Positions 1 to 8,590 of a stretch of 42,615 nt of DNA are shown in pieces. Below the pieces are notes generated by a model. That model was not told the DNA's origin, did no database searches, and saw only the letters and a list, made by a program, of their open reading frames with translations. The stretch spans positions 1-42,615 of the forward strand of contig JAFUKM010000015.1 in NCBI GenBank assembly GCA_017473605.1, written 5' to 3'. The position numbers and the translations under genes are program-made. Positions within the stretch are counted from its first letter, which is position 1. Every line of letters starts with the position of its first letter. The DNA is from Clostridia bacterium. Its GTDB lineage: Bacteria; Bacillota; Clostridia; Christensenellales; Borkfalkiaceae.

Positions 1-464
1 CGGACGAAGATAAAGACCACGCTTGCGATACCTGTGGCGAAAAAGTAAGCGATTGCGCGGACGAAGATAAGAACCACGCTTGCGATATCTGTGGTACGAC
101 AATAAGCGATTGCGCGGACGAAGACAAAGACCACAACTGCGATACCTGTGGCGAAAAAGTAAGCGATTGCGCGGACGAAGACAAGAACCATGTTTGCGAT
201 ATTTGCGGCGGCGAAGTGGAAGGGGAAGAACCCGAACAACCCGAGCAACCCGAACAACCCGAGCAACCCGAGCAGCCCGAACAGCCCGAACAACCCGAGC
301 AACCCGAACAACCCGAGCAACCCGAACAACCCGAGCAGCCCGAACAACCTGCTGACGGCGAAGAACAGAGTAGCGGTTGCGGGAGTAGCGTAGGCGGTTT
401 GGCGACGGTAGGCGTTGCGATGGCGGCGATTGCGGTAATCAAAAAACGTAAGAAGAAAGAATAA
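1..464 (+). CDS. C-terminal part of a Cys-repeat surface protein with C-terminal membrane anchor (5' end outside window)
   Basis: The frame is open from base 3 to the TAA at 462-464, so the gene starts upstream of the window. It encodes four tandem 19-residue units (57-bp repeats at 3, 60, 117 and 174) of the form DEDKxHxCDxCGxxxSDCA. Each has a CxxC pair, a His and a further Cys, which resembles a small metal-binding or disulfide-stabilised repeat. A Pro-Glu-Gln stretch follows (about 228-348), probably a wall-spanning stalk. The end is SGCGSSVGG, a hydrophobic segment, then KKRKKKE, which looks like a Cys-containing C-terminal sorting or anchor signal with a basic stop-transfer tail. I infer an exported cell-envelope protein with its repeats outside. 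The binding partner and function are unknown. It is the last gene of its unit, since a terminator follows. Confidence 0.8.
   Translation, partial: DEDKDHACDTCGEKVSDCADEDKNHACDICGTTISDCADEDKDHNCDTCGEKVSDCADEDKNHVCDICGGEVEGEEPEQPEQPEQPEQPEQPEQPEQPEQPEQPEQPEQPEQPEQPADGEEQSSGCGSSVGGLATVGVAMAAIAVIKKRKKKE
3..215 (+). repeat. 57-bp in-frame tandem repeat, four units (last one partial)
   Basis: Units begin at 3, 60, 117 and 174 with the bases gacgaaga. Copies differ mainly at Asp/Asn codons (aaagac versus aagaac), and unit 2 has a Thr-Thr-Ile variant in place of Glu-Lys-Val. More units probably lie upstream of the window. The 9-bp Pro-Glu-Gln codon repeat that follows is a separate tandem array. Confidence 0.9.
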
Positions 465-473
465 TTATAATTA

Positions 474-503
474 GAAAAAAACCGCCTTTCAGCGGTTTTT
501 TTC
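474..503 (+). terminator. Rho-independent terminator
   Basis: The stem aaaccgcctttcagcggttt is followed by a run of T, ten bases after the surface-protein stop codon. Confidence 0.9.
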
Positions 504-512
504 TTTATTCGC

Positions 513-540
513 TTGCGTTTTTGCGAAAAATGCGTATAAT
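513..540 (+). promoter_or_regulatory. Promoter of the aminotransferase gene
   Basis: A perfect -10 TATAAT (535-540) sits 16 bp after a weak -35 TTGCGT (513-518). The gene starts 34 bp downstream. Confidence 0.6.
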
Positions 541-573
541 TATAATAAAGCATTGAGAAAACGGGAGAAGATT

Positions 574-1764
574 ATGATTAACGACAAAATGTACGCCCTT
601 GGAAGCAAACGTTCCAGCATTAGGGAAATCTTCGAGTATGCAAAGGCGCGCGCGCAGGAAATCGGCGTGGAAAACGTGTTCGATTTCTCTATCGGCAATC
701 CGTCCGTTCCTGCTCCTGACCAGGTAAACGAATCGATTGAGAAAATTGTGCGGGAAACGCCGTCCGTTGCGCTCCACGGCTATACTTCCGCGCAAGGGGA
801 TAAGTCTGTACGCGATACCATCGCTGCGAACTATTCCAGACGCTTTGGCGCGGCGATTTCGGGCGACGATTTGTATATGACTTGCGGTGCGGCGGCTTCT
901 TTGACGATTACCCTGCACGCATTGCACGAGAACGGGGACGAGATTATCGTATTTGCTCCCTATTTTGCCGAATATAAGGTGTTTATAGAAGGGGCGGGGG
1001 CGAAACTCGTTGTTTTGCCGTCCGACGAAAAGACGATGCTGCCCGATTTTGCGGCGTTGGAAAAAGCGGTAAACGTCCGCACCAAGGGCGTGCTTATCAA
1101 TTCGCCCAACAATCCGTCGGGCGTGGTGTACGACGAAAAGACGATGGAGACGCTTTGCGGGATTTTGGCTGCAAAATCAAAAGAGTTTGGCAAGCGTATT
1201 TTCCTTATCTCCGACGAGCCGTACAGGGAACTCGTTTACGATACCAAAACGGTAGTGGTTTCGCCGATGCGGTACTTCGACGATTGTATCGTATGTTATT
1301 CCTATTCCAAGTCTTTATCCTTACCCGGAGAACGTATCGGGTATATTGCCGTCAATCCCCGTATGGAGAACGCCAAAGAAGTATATGCCGCCGTATGCGG
1401 CGCGGGGCGTTCGCTCGGGTTTGTTTGCGCGCCTGCGCTCTTCCAAAGAGTGGCGGCTGCTTGCGACGGGTTGACCGCGGATTTGAGCGTTTACAAGCGT
1501 AACCGAGATTTGCTGTATAATGCTTTGACCGAATACGGTTTTACCTGTATCTATCCCGACGGGGCGTTCTATTTATTCGTCAAGGCGGCGGAAAAAGACG
1601 CGAAAGCGTTTTGCGCAAAAGCGAAAAAGTACGAACTCCTGTTCGTGGCGGGCGACGATTTCGGATATCCCGGCTGGGTGCGGATTGCGTACTGCGTACG
1701 AACGGAACAAATCGAACGGGCGTTGCCGCTCTTTCAAAAGCTTGCGCAAGAATACGGCTTGTAA
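574..1764 (+). CDS. PLP-dependent class I/II aminotransferase
   Basis: A 396-residue fold-type I aminotransferase, a usual length for the aspartate aminotransferase-like group. The N-terminal substrate-loop region reads FSIGNPSVPAP. The PLP region has the NSPNNPSG motif and the Schiff-base Lys246 in SYSKSLSLPGERIGY. These enzymes transfer an amino group between an amino acid and a 2-oxo acid in the cytosol. The preferred substrate cannot be read from the sequence. ATG 574 is chosen because a gggagaag ribosome site lies just upstream; an in-frame TTG at 553 is less likely. It is a single-gene unit with its own promoter and a terminator at about 1818-1856. Confidence 0.9.
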   Translation: MINDKMYALGSKRSSIREIFEYAKARAQEIGVENVFDFSIGNPSVPAPDQVNESIEKIVRETPSVALHGYTSAQGDKSVRDTIAANYSRRFGAAISGDDLYMTCGAAASLTITLHALHENGDEIIVFAPYFAEYKVFIEGAGAKLVVLPSDEKTMLPDFAALEKAVNVRTKGVLINSPNNPSGVVYDEKTMETLCGILAAKSKEFGKRIFLISDEPYRELVYDTKTVVVSPMRYFDDCIVCYSYSKSLSLPGERIGYIAVNPRMENAKEVYAAVCGAGRSLGFVCAPALFQRVAAACDGLTADLSVYKRNRDLLYNALTEYGFTCIYPDGAFYLFVKAAEKDAKAFCAKAKKYELLFVAGDDFGYPGWVRIAYCVRTEQIERALPLFQKLAQEYGL

Positions 1765-1817
1765 GGAGCAAGCAAAAAATTTGCGGAATTGAATAGAAAA
1801 CGGTTTGCAGTTATGCG

Positions 1818-1856
1818 CCGTCCTTTGCTCTTTTGTGGCAAAGGACGGTGTTTTTT
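1818..1856 (+). terminator. Rho-independent terminator
   Basis: A perfect 10-bp stem, ccgtcctttg pairing with caaaggacgg (1818-1827 and 1839-1848), is followed by a T-run. It ends the aminotransferase transcript. Confidence 0.9.
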
Positions 1857-1921
1857 CATCAAAAAATTGACCAAAAACATTGAAATTATTTACTATCGTA
1901 TGGAGTTTTTTTGCTTTACTC

Positions 1922-1950
1922 TTGACGGATTTTTTGGGAAAGATTATAGT
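1922..1950 (+). promoter_or_regulatory. Promoter of the MBL lipoprotein gene
   Basis: TTGACG (1922-1927), a 17-bp spacer, then TATAGT (1945-1950). A leader of about 90 nt precedes the start codon at 2044. Confidence 0.65.
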
Positions 1951-2043
1951 TATACTATAAGATTGTTCGAAACGGACAATATATCGTGTTGCAATTTTTC
2001 AAAATGTTGCCCCACGGTGAAAACGGGGAAAAGGAGAAAACGT

Positions 2044-5000
2044 ATGGATTTGAAAAAGCTGAAAAAGATGTTGCTTGTAATGGGCATTGCGACTTGCTTG
2101 GCGATGCCTATGGCGGCGTGTGGCGGTATTGATGACGGCGGCGATAGCGGCAACGGCACGAATACCGAACAACCCGGTGACGGCGATACCACGGGTGGCG
2201 ACGACATCACGGGCGGCGACAACACCACAGGCGGCGACGATACCGAACCCGTAGGAAAGACGCAGCTAGCGACGCCTGTCGTAACGCTAAACGGGAACGT
2301 GGCGAGCTGGGAGGCGATTGACGGCGTAACGTATCAATATTCTCTGAATAATTTGGCGGCGCAAACGGCGGAAGGCAACAGCGTAGCGCTTATACATAAC
2401 CAATCTATCGTGGTATGGGCGGTAGGCGATAATGAGACGACGCTCGACAGCGAGAAATCGGAACCTGTAACGTATATCGCAAGCGCGCTGGCAAAACCCG
2501 TCGTAACGATTAGCGGGAGTGTGGCGAGCTGGGAAGCGATGGACGGCGTAACGTATAAGTATACGGTGGACGGCGGCGAAGAAGTAACGGCTACCGAAAA
2601 CAGCGTAGCGCTTGAATACGACCAAACGCTCGTGGTATGGGCGGTAGGGAACGGCGAAACTTCGCTGGATAGCGAAAAGACGACGGTAACGCGTAAGCCC
2701 ACGCAAGCGACGCCTACTTTGGCGGAATTGCAGGCAGGATATACGTTTGATTGGGATAACAATTATACGGCGATTACGCAAGGGACGTTCTTGGCGACGG
2801 CGGATATTGAAAACGAAACGGCGAAATCGGCTATCCAAGGCGCAAATTCGGGTTTCGGCGATTACGTTATGCGCCTTACGGGCGGCGATAGACACGATAT
2901 GCAAGGGCTTACGCGCGGCGCGGGGAATTTGCAGGTCGGATACGTATACACCGTGGAAGTGGATTATTACGCGGTGAGCGCGAGCGGGGATTACGTGATT
3001 GCGCTTGGCGACGCCGACCAAAACATTACGCTCCTTTCCAATCCGTTTGACATAGGATTGGGGAAGCTTACGTTTGAATACGAGCCGAACAGTAACGTGC
3101 AGCACTCTTTGACGTTCTGGACAAACGGCGCGAGTTTGGACGTGTATCTTGGCAATATCAAGATTACGGCGAAGAAAGCCGCGGTGGCGCGTACCGATTA
3201 TCACGCGGTTACCGACGAGGAAGTGTTGGCAGGGTATACGTACGATTGGAGTGAGAACAATATCCTTTCGCTCAGCAATCACAGTAAATACGTGGCGCTT
3301 GAAGATATCGAAGACGCTACGCTGAAAACCAACCTTGAAAATACGGGTGCGTTTACAAGCGGTTACGCGCTGAAATTTGCAGGGGCGACGGGCGGCGCGT
3401 ATATCAATCCGCTTTCGGGAAAATTGGTGGAGGGCGCAACCTATACCGTTTCCTTTACCGCGTACGAAGTGACCAGAGGTTCGACGACTCTGTTGACGAT
3501 GAACAGCGGTAACGCGCAAGCAGGGCGTTTTGACTGGGGCTTAAAGAGCAATTCGAACGGAACGGTAACGTATACGACTACGTTTAAGGCGGTGAGCAGT
3601 TATCAACACGTCAGTCTTTACGTGATTTCTTCTTGCGAATTGTATATTTCCGAGCTTTCGCTTTCCCGTACGGAAGTGGAAGATACTTCCAATTTGACGG
3701 AAGTACAAATCGTCGGGACGAAAGCGGCGAGCGATTGCGACGCGTACTCGCAAGGGACTTTGGTGGATACGCCGACGGCAGCTGTCGGGAAAGAAGGGTT
3801 TGGCGATAAGGCGTATAAGCTTGCGCCTAGAGATAACGACAAGACGTTCGATTTATTCTCCGCCACGGAACTTACGGTAAATGACGAGTATTTCCAATCG
3901 ATTACCATTACCGTCTATTATTATATTGAAGAAGTAACCGGTTCGGGATTGTACTTGCAAATGGGCGGTAGCAATTTCCAAGCGCTTTCGGGTAATACGG
4001 TAGGGTATCATAAAGCTACGTTTACGTTTGAATATGCGTTCAGTAGTTTGTGTATCCATTATCAAGACGGCAATTTCGGCACGATGTACATCGGCAGCGT
4101 GGATTATTCGGTAACGACTTTGCGTGATTTGAGCGATACTTCGCTTGTGGAAAGAAACGACTATAAATATTTGACCACTGCCGAAATGACGGCGGCGGAC
4201 GGTTATACGTACGATTTCAGTGAAAATAACGCCTTGAAAATCAGCGCGAACGCCGATTACAGACTTATCAGCGGTTTGCCCGGCGAATCGTTAAAGACGG
4301 CGCTCGGCGATACGGGCGCGTTTACGAGCGGATATGCTTTGAAATTGAAAGGCGCTTCGGGTAGCTCGTATATCCAAGCGTTGAATTATAACCTTATCGA
4401 AGGATATACCTATACGATTACGTTTGACGCTTATCAAGTGTTGGCGGGCAATATTTGCATATTGCCGATGGGCGGTCAGCAAGTAGGGCAAATTAACTTC
4501 ACGATTACGAAGAATTCCAACGGTACGCACCGTTATACCGCAACCTTTACCGCGGCGGAAGATTATTTGCGCGTTAATTTGTATATTCTCGGCGAGTGCG
4601 AGCTGTATTTGGCGAACTTTAACGTGAAAGCGGTTGCGCCGACGGGCATTACGGCTGTTGATATCGCGCAAGACGGATTTATGGCGGATAATGCGAAGGT
4701 AGAATTGAGTGAAAACGGGTATTCGGCAAGCAATGCTATCGCCGTTACGCCTTCGTCGGGCAGCGCGGGCGTTTGGGTGAACGCGGCGGGCTTGGAAAAC
4801 TTTGAAGTGGGCGATACCGTACGTCTTTCCTTCCGTTTGAACCCGAGCGGCAGCGCTTGGTACGCGAACGTGAAAGTATACGACGGTAACGGCACGTTGA
4901 TTGATTACGCATACCCTGCGAACGGTTGGAGTTACGTGAACTATGACGCGGAAGTGGTGGATAAAGACGGCGTGAAGTGCGTATATATCGGTTTGTATAA

Positions 5001-5907
5001 CGCTTCGGGCGAGATTTGCTATATATCCGAAGCGCAAGTGGACGATAAGACGACGGATTTGGATAACTTGTTCGGCGGAACGACGATTACCCAGCTTGCA
5101 AACGTGGGCAACGCGCAAATGGAAGGGTACTTGATTAAGACTACGGACGGCAAGACCGTTATTTTGGACGGCGGTACGACGAGCGAGGCGACGGCTTTGT
5201 ATAACCTTATTACGGCGAACGTCACGGCGAACGGAGAAGGGAAATACGTTATCGACGCCTGGTTTATTTCCCATTATCATAGCGACCACGTAGGCGCTTT
5301 GATTGAGATTCTCAACACGCGCGACGATATTTACATCACGACGCTGTATTACGATTTCAGCGGCGCACAAGAAAGCTTCGACGCGGTGGAATACGCGCAC
5401 GTAACGGGGCTTGCTTCCGCACTTTCCGTGAACGGAAGTAAGGTGGGCGCTGTCGTTACTCCGAAGAAAGGAGACGAAGTCGTTGTCGGCAGCGTCACGA
5501 TGAAGGTGCTCAATACTGCGTATTTCGGTTCTACAAGCAATATTATCAACAACTCGTCCATCGTTTATAAGTTGGAAACGGATGGGGAAGAAGTGCTCTT
5601 CTTGAACGACTTGGGCGACTACGGCGATACGTTGTTGAACGACGAATATTTTGCGTCGGAAATCAGTACGTGTACCGTTGTGCAAATGGCGCACCACGGT
5701 CAGGCCGGCGTATCGGATAAATTCTATCGCGCTATCGGCGATATCCGCGTGTGCTTGTATCCTGCGCCCGCTTGGTTGTACGACGTAAACACAGGCAACG
5801 GTATCGGTTCGGGTACTTACGGTACGCTCGGTACGCGTGAATTGATGCGCGCTCTTGGCGTAAGATACAGCTATTCGATGGCGAACGGCACGATTACTAT
5901 CGGTTAA
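2044..5907 (+). CDS. Large lipoprotein: repeated beta-rich modules plus C-terminal ComEC-like metallo-beta-lactamase domain
   Basis: A 1287-residue exported lipoprotein with lipobox MPMAAC and lipidated Cys26. A Thr/Gly/Asp-rich linker (about 30-70) is followed by two short Fn3-like repeats (about 76-148 and 150-219), then about five beta-rich modules of 140-160 residues (about 223-1006). Modules starting near 385 and 703 are clearly related: both contain GYTYD(W/F)SENN and TGAFTSGYALK, and they resemble carbohydrate-binding jelly rolls. The last 275 residues are a metallo-beta-lactamase fold with H1077-x-H1079-x-D1081-H1082, AHHG at 1216-1219 and a further conserved Asp in NDLGDYGD, most like the ComEC C-terminal hydrolase. 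ATG 2044 has an aaggag site; the open frame extends further upstream but lacks such a site. I infer an extracellular phosphodiester- or ester-type hydrolase tethered to the surface and targeted by its modules. The substrate is unknown. Confidence 0.8.
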   Translation: MDLKKLKKMLLVMGIATCLAMPMAACGGIDDGGDSGNGTNTEQPGDGDTTGGDDITGGDNTTGGDDTEPVGKTQLATPVVTLNGNVASWEAIDGVTYQYSLNNLAAQTAEGNSVALIHNQSIVVWAVGDNETTLDSEKSEPVTYIASALAKPVVTISGSVASWEAMDGVTYKYTVDGGEEVTATENSVALEYDQTLVVWAVGNGETSLDSEKTTVTRKPTQATPTLAELQAGYTFDWDNNYTAITQGTFLATADIENETAKSAIQGANSGFGDYVMRLTGGDRHDMQGLTRGAGNLQVGYVYTVEVDYYAVSASGDYVIALGDADQNITLLSNPFDIGLGKLTFEYEPNSNVQHSLTFWTNGASLDVYLGNIKITAKKAAVARTDYHAVTDEEVLAGYTYDWSENNILSLSNHSKYVALEDIEDATLKTNLENTGAFTSGYALKFAGATGGAYINPLSGKLVEGATYTVSFTAYEVTRGSTTLLTMNSGNAQAGRFDWGLKSNSNGTVTYTTTFKAVSSYQHVSLYVISSCELYISELSLSRTEVEDTSNLTEVQIVGTKAASDCDAYSQGTLVDTPTAAVGKEGFGDKAYKLAPRDNDKTFDLFSATELTVNDEYFQSITITVYYYIEEVTGSGLYLQMGGSNFQALSGNTVGYHKATFTFEYAFSSLCIHYQDGNFGTMYIGSVDYSVTTLRDLSDTSLVERNDYKYLTTAEMTAADGYTYDFSENNALKISANADYRLISGLPGESLKTALGDTGAFTSGYALKLKGASGSSYIQALNYNLIEGYTYTITFDAYQVLAGNICILPMGGQQVGQINFTITKNSNGTHRYTATFTAAEDYLRVNLYILGECELYLANFNVKAVAPTGITAVDIAQDGFMADNAKVELSENGYSASNAIAVTPSSGSAGVWVNAAGLENFEVGDTVRLSFRLNPSGSAWYANVKVYDGNGTLIDYAYPANGWSYVNYDAEVVDKDGVKCVYIGLYNASGEICYISEAQVDDKTTDLDNLFGGTTITQLANVGNAQMEGYLIKTTDGKTVILDGGTTSEATALYNLITANVTANGEGKYVIDAWFISHYHSDHVGALIEILNTRDDIYITTLYYDFSGAQESFDAVEYAHVTGLASALSVNGSKVGAVVTPKKGDEVVVGSVTMKVLNTAYFGSTSNIINNSSIVYKLETDGEEVLFLNDLGDYGDTLLNDEYFASEISTCTVVQMAHHGQAGVSDKFYRAIGDIRVCLYPAPAWLYDVNTGNGIGSGTYGTLGTRELMRALGVRYSYSMANGTITIG

Positions 5908-5969
5908 GAGACAGTTTTAAAACAGAAATTATGCAGGGGGGGAAGGCAGTGTGCCTTCCCTACGCAAAA

Positions 5970-6008
5970 AAACCTCGGCGGACGCATTTCGCGTTCGCCG
6001 AGGTTTTT
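5970..6008. terminator. Bidirectional terminator between convergent genes
   Basis: A long stem, aacctcggcg..gacgc pairing with gcgttcgccgaggtt, has an A-run on the left and a T-run on the right. It can therefore end both the MBL lipoprotein transcript and the convergent DUF4349 transcript. A second hairpin, ggaaggcagtgtgccttcc, lies just before it (5941-5959). Confidence 0.85.
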
Positions 6009-6022
6009 AATCGGTTGTATGT

Positions 6023-6772
6023 TTAGTTGTCCGCGTTCTTTTTGCTACGTTTGATGAAAAACAAGGGGAAGAAGATTGCCGAGAACAGTCCTACTGCCGT
6101 AAATACGCAAGCTACGATGATGATGGGGATAAACGGAGAAGATACGGGCTCTTCTATCGTGATACGTACCGTCGAATAATCTACCATAGAATCGTACTGC
6201 GTAATCAACAGGTCGATTTCCTTTAACTGCGTATTGATATCCGCGATTTCTTTAATAATCGAAACGCGGTCGCTTGCGCTAATCGACGAATCGTTTAACA
6301 TATTTTCAAGCAAAGCTTTTTGTTCTTGCAACGCTTCTTTTTTCGCCGTGGCGTTTACGTACGACGTCGTGATATCGTTGGAATAAATGCTCTTTTCCTT
6401 CATTTCGCCGCCTTGTTCCGCCGTGGCAAGAAATTCGTTCAATTTTGCCGTCGGGATACGGTAAGTAACGTATGCGTACGTGCATTTGTTGTCTTCGTAG
6501 TCTTCGGAAGTGGATTCGACGTAGCCGCCGAGCGAAACGCATTTTTCGTCCAACGCTTTTTTCGCGGCGGTAATTTCGTCCGTTTCGATATCGAGATATG
6601 CGTTATACACGATTTTGCGGTCTAACGCGTCGGGGAGAACCGCGCTGCCGTTCGTTTCCGTTCCGCCTATTTCAGCGCCGCCGCTATTATCGTAGCTTTC
6701 GCCGCAGGCGAACAAGCCCAGACACAATAAAGTGAGTGTGATAAGACATAAGTATTTAAAAAATCGTTTCAT
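6023..6772 (-). CDS. DUF4349 family lipoprotein
   Basis: A 249-residue envelope protein. The N-terminus is a lipoprotein signal ending LGLFAC (Cys23), followed by a Ser/Gly/Glu-rich linker. The DUF4349 core starts at RKIVYNAYLDIETDEI with the GGYVESTSEDY segment. A helical, probably coiled-coil middle follows (KEALQEQKALLENML to about residue 195). One C-terminal membrane helix (about 214-240) ends in KRSKKNADN, so the protein is anchored at both ends. The family is common in Firmicutes and its biochemical role is unknown. ATG 6772 is preceded on the minus strand by an aaggag site; the open frame extends upstream but has no signal there. Confidence 0.85.
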   Translation of the reverse strand: MKRFFKYLCLITLTLLCLGLFACGESYDNSGGAEIGGTETNGSAVLPDALDRKIVYNAYLDIETDEITAAKKALDEKCVSLGGYVESTSEDYEDNKCTYAYVTYRIPTAKLNEFLATAEQGGEMKEKSIYSNDITTSYVNATAKKEALQEQKALLENMLNDSSISASDRVSIIKEIADINTQLKEIDLLITQYDSMVDYSTVRITIEEPVSSPFIPIIIVACVFTAVGLFSAIFFPLFFIKRSKKNADN

Positions 6773-6805
6773 TTTTCCGCTCCTTTTTCTGTGTTTCGTG
6801 TATTC

Positions 6806-6834
6806 AGTATAGCATAGGATAGGCACGCTGTCAA
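6806..6834 (-). promoter_or_regulatory. Promoter of the DUF4349 gene
   Basis: On the minus strand a perfect TTGACA (6834-6829), a 17-bp spacer and TATACT (6811-6806). The start codon is 33 bp downstream. Confidence 0.85.
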
Positions 6835-6892
6835 GAGAAAAGGAAAAAATTAAAAATTCACAAAAAAAATTTGTAAAAGCTTTCAAAAAAGA

Positions 6893-6921
6893 TTGACAAG
6901 CCTTTGAAAGTATGGTAAACT
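6893..6921 (+). promoter_or_regulatory. Promoter of the rpmG-secE-nusG unit
   Basis: Perfect TTGACA (6893-6898), a 17-bp spacer, TAAACT (6916-6921). It lies 51 bp before rpmG and is the only strong promoter seen ahead of rpmG, secE, nusG, rplK and rplA. Confidence 0.85.
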
Positions 6922-6972
6922 CTATATACGCGCCTGAAAATAGGGTGTAATTTTTTTGTATGGAGTTTTACT

Positions 6973-7137
6973 ATGGCAACCAAAACGGCAAGAGCCAAAA
7001 TTACGTTTGAATGTACCGAGTGCAAGCATAGAAATTATGACAGCATTAAGAATAAAAAGAACGACCCCGACAGACTCGTTCTTTCCAAGTACTGCCCGTT
7101 CTGCAAGAAGCACACGGAACACAAAGAATCTAAATAA
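6973..7137 (+). CDS. rpmG: 50S ribosomal protein L33
   Basis: A 54-residue protein, normal for L33. It starts [14 protein letters not shown] and carries two CxxC pairs (CTEC and CPFC), so it is the zinc-binding form of L33. It is a component of the large ribosomal subunit near the E site. Its position ahead of secE and nusG is the classic Firmicutes order. The tRNA-Trp often found between rpmG and secE is not present here. Confidence 0.95.
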   Translation: MATKTARAKITFECTECKHRNYDSIKNKKNDPDRLVLSKYCPFCKKHTEHKESK

Positions 7138-7191
7138 TGAAGTCGATAGCGCGCGTATTATATAATATGGGCGCGCGTATGGAGAAACGCG

Positions 7192-7413
7192 ATGGCGAAC
7201 AACGCAACTAAATCGAAAAACAAAAAACCTAATTGGTTCCGTCGCGTAGGCGCTAAGTTTAAGGAAACGTTTTCCGAACTCAAAAGAGTTACTTGGCCTA
7301 CGCTTCCCACCGTTCTGAAAACGACGGGCGTCGTGCTCGTTATCGTTTTCGCGTTCTTGGTGGTCGTAACAGGCGTGGACAGCCTTCTTGGCTGGCTGCT
7401 TAGTTTGCTTTAA
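7192..7413 (+). CDS. secE: Preprotein translocase subunit SecE
   Basis: A 73-residue single-span SecE. A basic N-terminus (KSKNKKPNWF) is followed by the amphipathic helix FKETFSELKRVTWPT, which contains the family signature ELKRVxWP, then one membrane helix (about 44-70). It clamps the two halves of SecY in the SecYEG channel. The site ggag lies 8 bases before ATG 7192. nusG starts 17 bases downstream, so they are surely cotranscribed. Confidence 0.96.
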   Translation: MANNATKSKNKKPNWFRRVGAKFKETFSELKRVTWPTLPTVLKTTGVVLVIVFAFLVVVTGVDSLLGWLLSLL

Positions 7414-7430
7414 TTAAGGAGACAAGCATT

Positions 7431-7991
7431 ATGCCTATGAACGAAGAACCTAAATGGTATATTCTGCATACCTATTCCGGGTATGAGGCGATGGTAAAGG
7501 ACAGCCTTGAAAAGTTGATTGAAAACAATAACTTGGGCGACTATATCGTCGACTTGAAAATTCCTATGGAGCAGGTTATCGAAGAAAAGAACGGCAAACG
7601 CAAAGTAGTCGAAAGAAAGCTTTTGCCTTGCTACGTCTTTATCAAGATGATTTACACCAACCAAATTTGGTATTACGTTACGAGCACGCGCGGCGTAACC
7701 GGTTTTTGCGGTCCGCAAGGCAGACCTATCCCTATGAAACCGGACGAAATCCGCAAAATGCGCCTTGAAGATAACCCCGTTACGGAAGAATTTAAGGTGG
7801 GCGATACCGTAAACGTAGAAGACGGACCTTTGAGCGGCTTTATCGGTACGATTAAGGAAATCAACGATACTGCGAAAAAGGCGAAAATCGTTACCAATAT
7901 GTTCGGTAGAAGTACCGAAGTCGAAGTGGAATACATCCAAATTAAAAAGGTGGACGCTTCTATACCCGAAACGAGCGAAGAAGAAAACTAA
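7431..7991 (+). CDS. nusG: Transcription termination/antitermination factor NusG
   Basis: A 186-residue NusG. The N-terminal NGN domain starts EPKWYILHTYSGYEAMV and contains the RKLLPCYVFIKM strand. The C-terminal KOW domain (about 123-180) has FKVGDTVNVEDGPLSGFIG. NusG binds RNA polymerase, affects pausing and couples transcription to translation or antitermination. ATG 7431 has an aaggag site 9 bases upstream; a second ATG two codons on is possible. It lies between secE and rplK in the standard order. Confidence 0.97.
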   Translation: MPMNEEPKWYILHTYSGYEAMVKDSLEKLIENNNLGDYIVDLKIPMEQVIEEKNGKRKVVERKLLPCYVFIKMIYTNQIWYYVTSTRGVTGFCGPQGRPIPMKPDEIRKMRLEDNPVTEEFKVGDTVNVEDGPLSGFIGTIKEINDTAKKAKIVTNMFGRSTEVEVEYIQIKKVDASIPETSEEEN

Positions 7992-8003
7992 CTTCGCAAT
8001 AAA

Positions 8004-8026
8004 GTCCGTCGGACGGGATTCGTCCG
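8004..8026 (+). promoter_or_regulatory. Short hairpin in the nusG-rplK gap
   Basis: The 120-nt gap holds overlapping inverted repeats, gtccg/cggac (8004-8013) and cggacg/cgtccg (8010-8026). These can form one of two alternative stems upstream of the rplK ribosome site. There is no T-run, so it is not a terminator. It could be part of an L11/L1 translational leader, but I do not recognise a named motif. Confidence 0.35.
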
Positions 8027-8111
8027 CGGCGTTAAGTTACGCTAAAAAGTGGGAGAAGTATCAAATATTTTTCAGGGTACTTTGTCAAAACCACAATAGG
8101 AGATAATATTT

Positions 8112-8537
8112 ATGGCTAAAAAGATTACAGCAGTCGTAAAATTGCAGCTTCCCGCTGGGAAAGCGACCCCGGCCCCTCCCGTAGGTTCTACGCTTGGTCC
8201 GTTCGGTATCAACCTTCCCGGTTTCACGAAGGAATTTAATGCAAAAACGGCAGACAAACCCGGTCTCATCATCCCCGTGGTAGTAACGATTTATCAAGAC
8301 CGTTCCTTCACGTTCATTTTGAAGACCCCCCCCGCTCCCGTCCTTATCAAGAAGGCTCTTGGTCTGGAAACGGCTAGCGCAAAGCCCAACAGTGTGAAAG
8401 TCGGCAAGCTCACGAAAGCGCAAGTGGAAGAAATTGCAAAGACGAAGTTGCCCGATTTGAACTGCACCGATTTGGAAAGCGCAATGAGTATGATTGCAGG
8501 CACCGCTCGCAGCATGGGCGTGACTGTAGAGGACTAA
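8112..8537 (+). CDS. rplK: 50S ribosomal protein L11
   Basis: A 141-residue protein, the exact family length. It starts [25 protein letters not shown], and the C-terminal rRNA-binding domain ends [14 protein letters not shown]11 binds the GTPase-associated region of 23S rRNA and is needed for RelA-type sensing of stalled ribosomes, which links it to the Rel enzyme at 24185. It is also the usual substrate of PrmA (33127). The site aggag precedes ATG 8112. Confidence 0.97.
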   Translation: MAKKITAVVKLQLPAGKATPAPPVGSTLGPFGINLPGFTKEFNAKTADKPGLIIPVVVTIYQDRSFTFILKTPPAPVLIKKALGLETASAKPNSVKVGKLTKAQVEEIAKTKLPDLNCTDLESAMSMIAGTARSMGVTVED

Positions 8538-8590
8538 TGGAGATGGCGGCAGAGAACTTCTCGTTATGACCGCAAGGAGGAAATTAAAAA

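Noticed and set aside
228-348. Pro-Glu-Gln codon repeat considered as a minisatellite or CRISPR
   Set aside because: It is an in-frame 9-bp codon repeat that codes a surface-protein stalk.
2287-3519. Long minus-strand open frame within the MBL lipoprotein gene
   Set aside because: It is the shadow of a G+C-biased real gene, rich in Arg/His, with no domain or start signal.
7138-7191. Search for the tRNA-Trp usually between rpmG and secE
   Set aside because: The gap is only 54 bases and has no tRNA fold, only a gcgcgc..gcgcgc hairpin.
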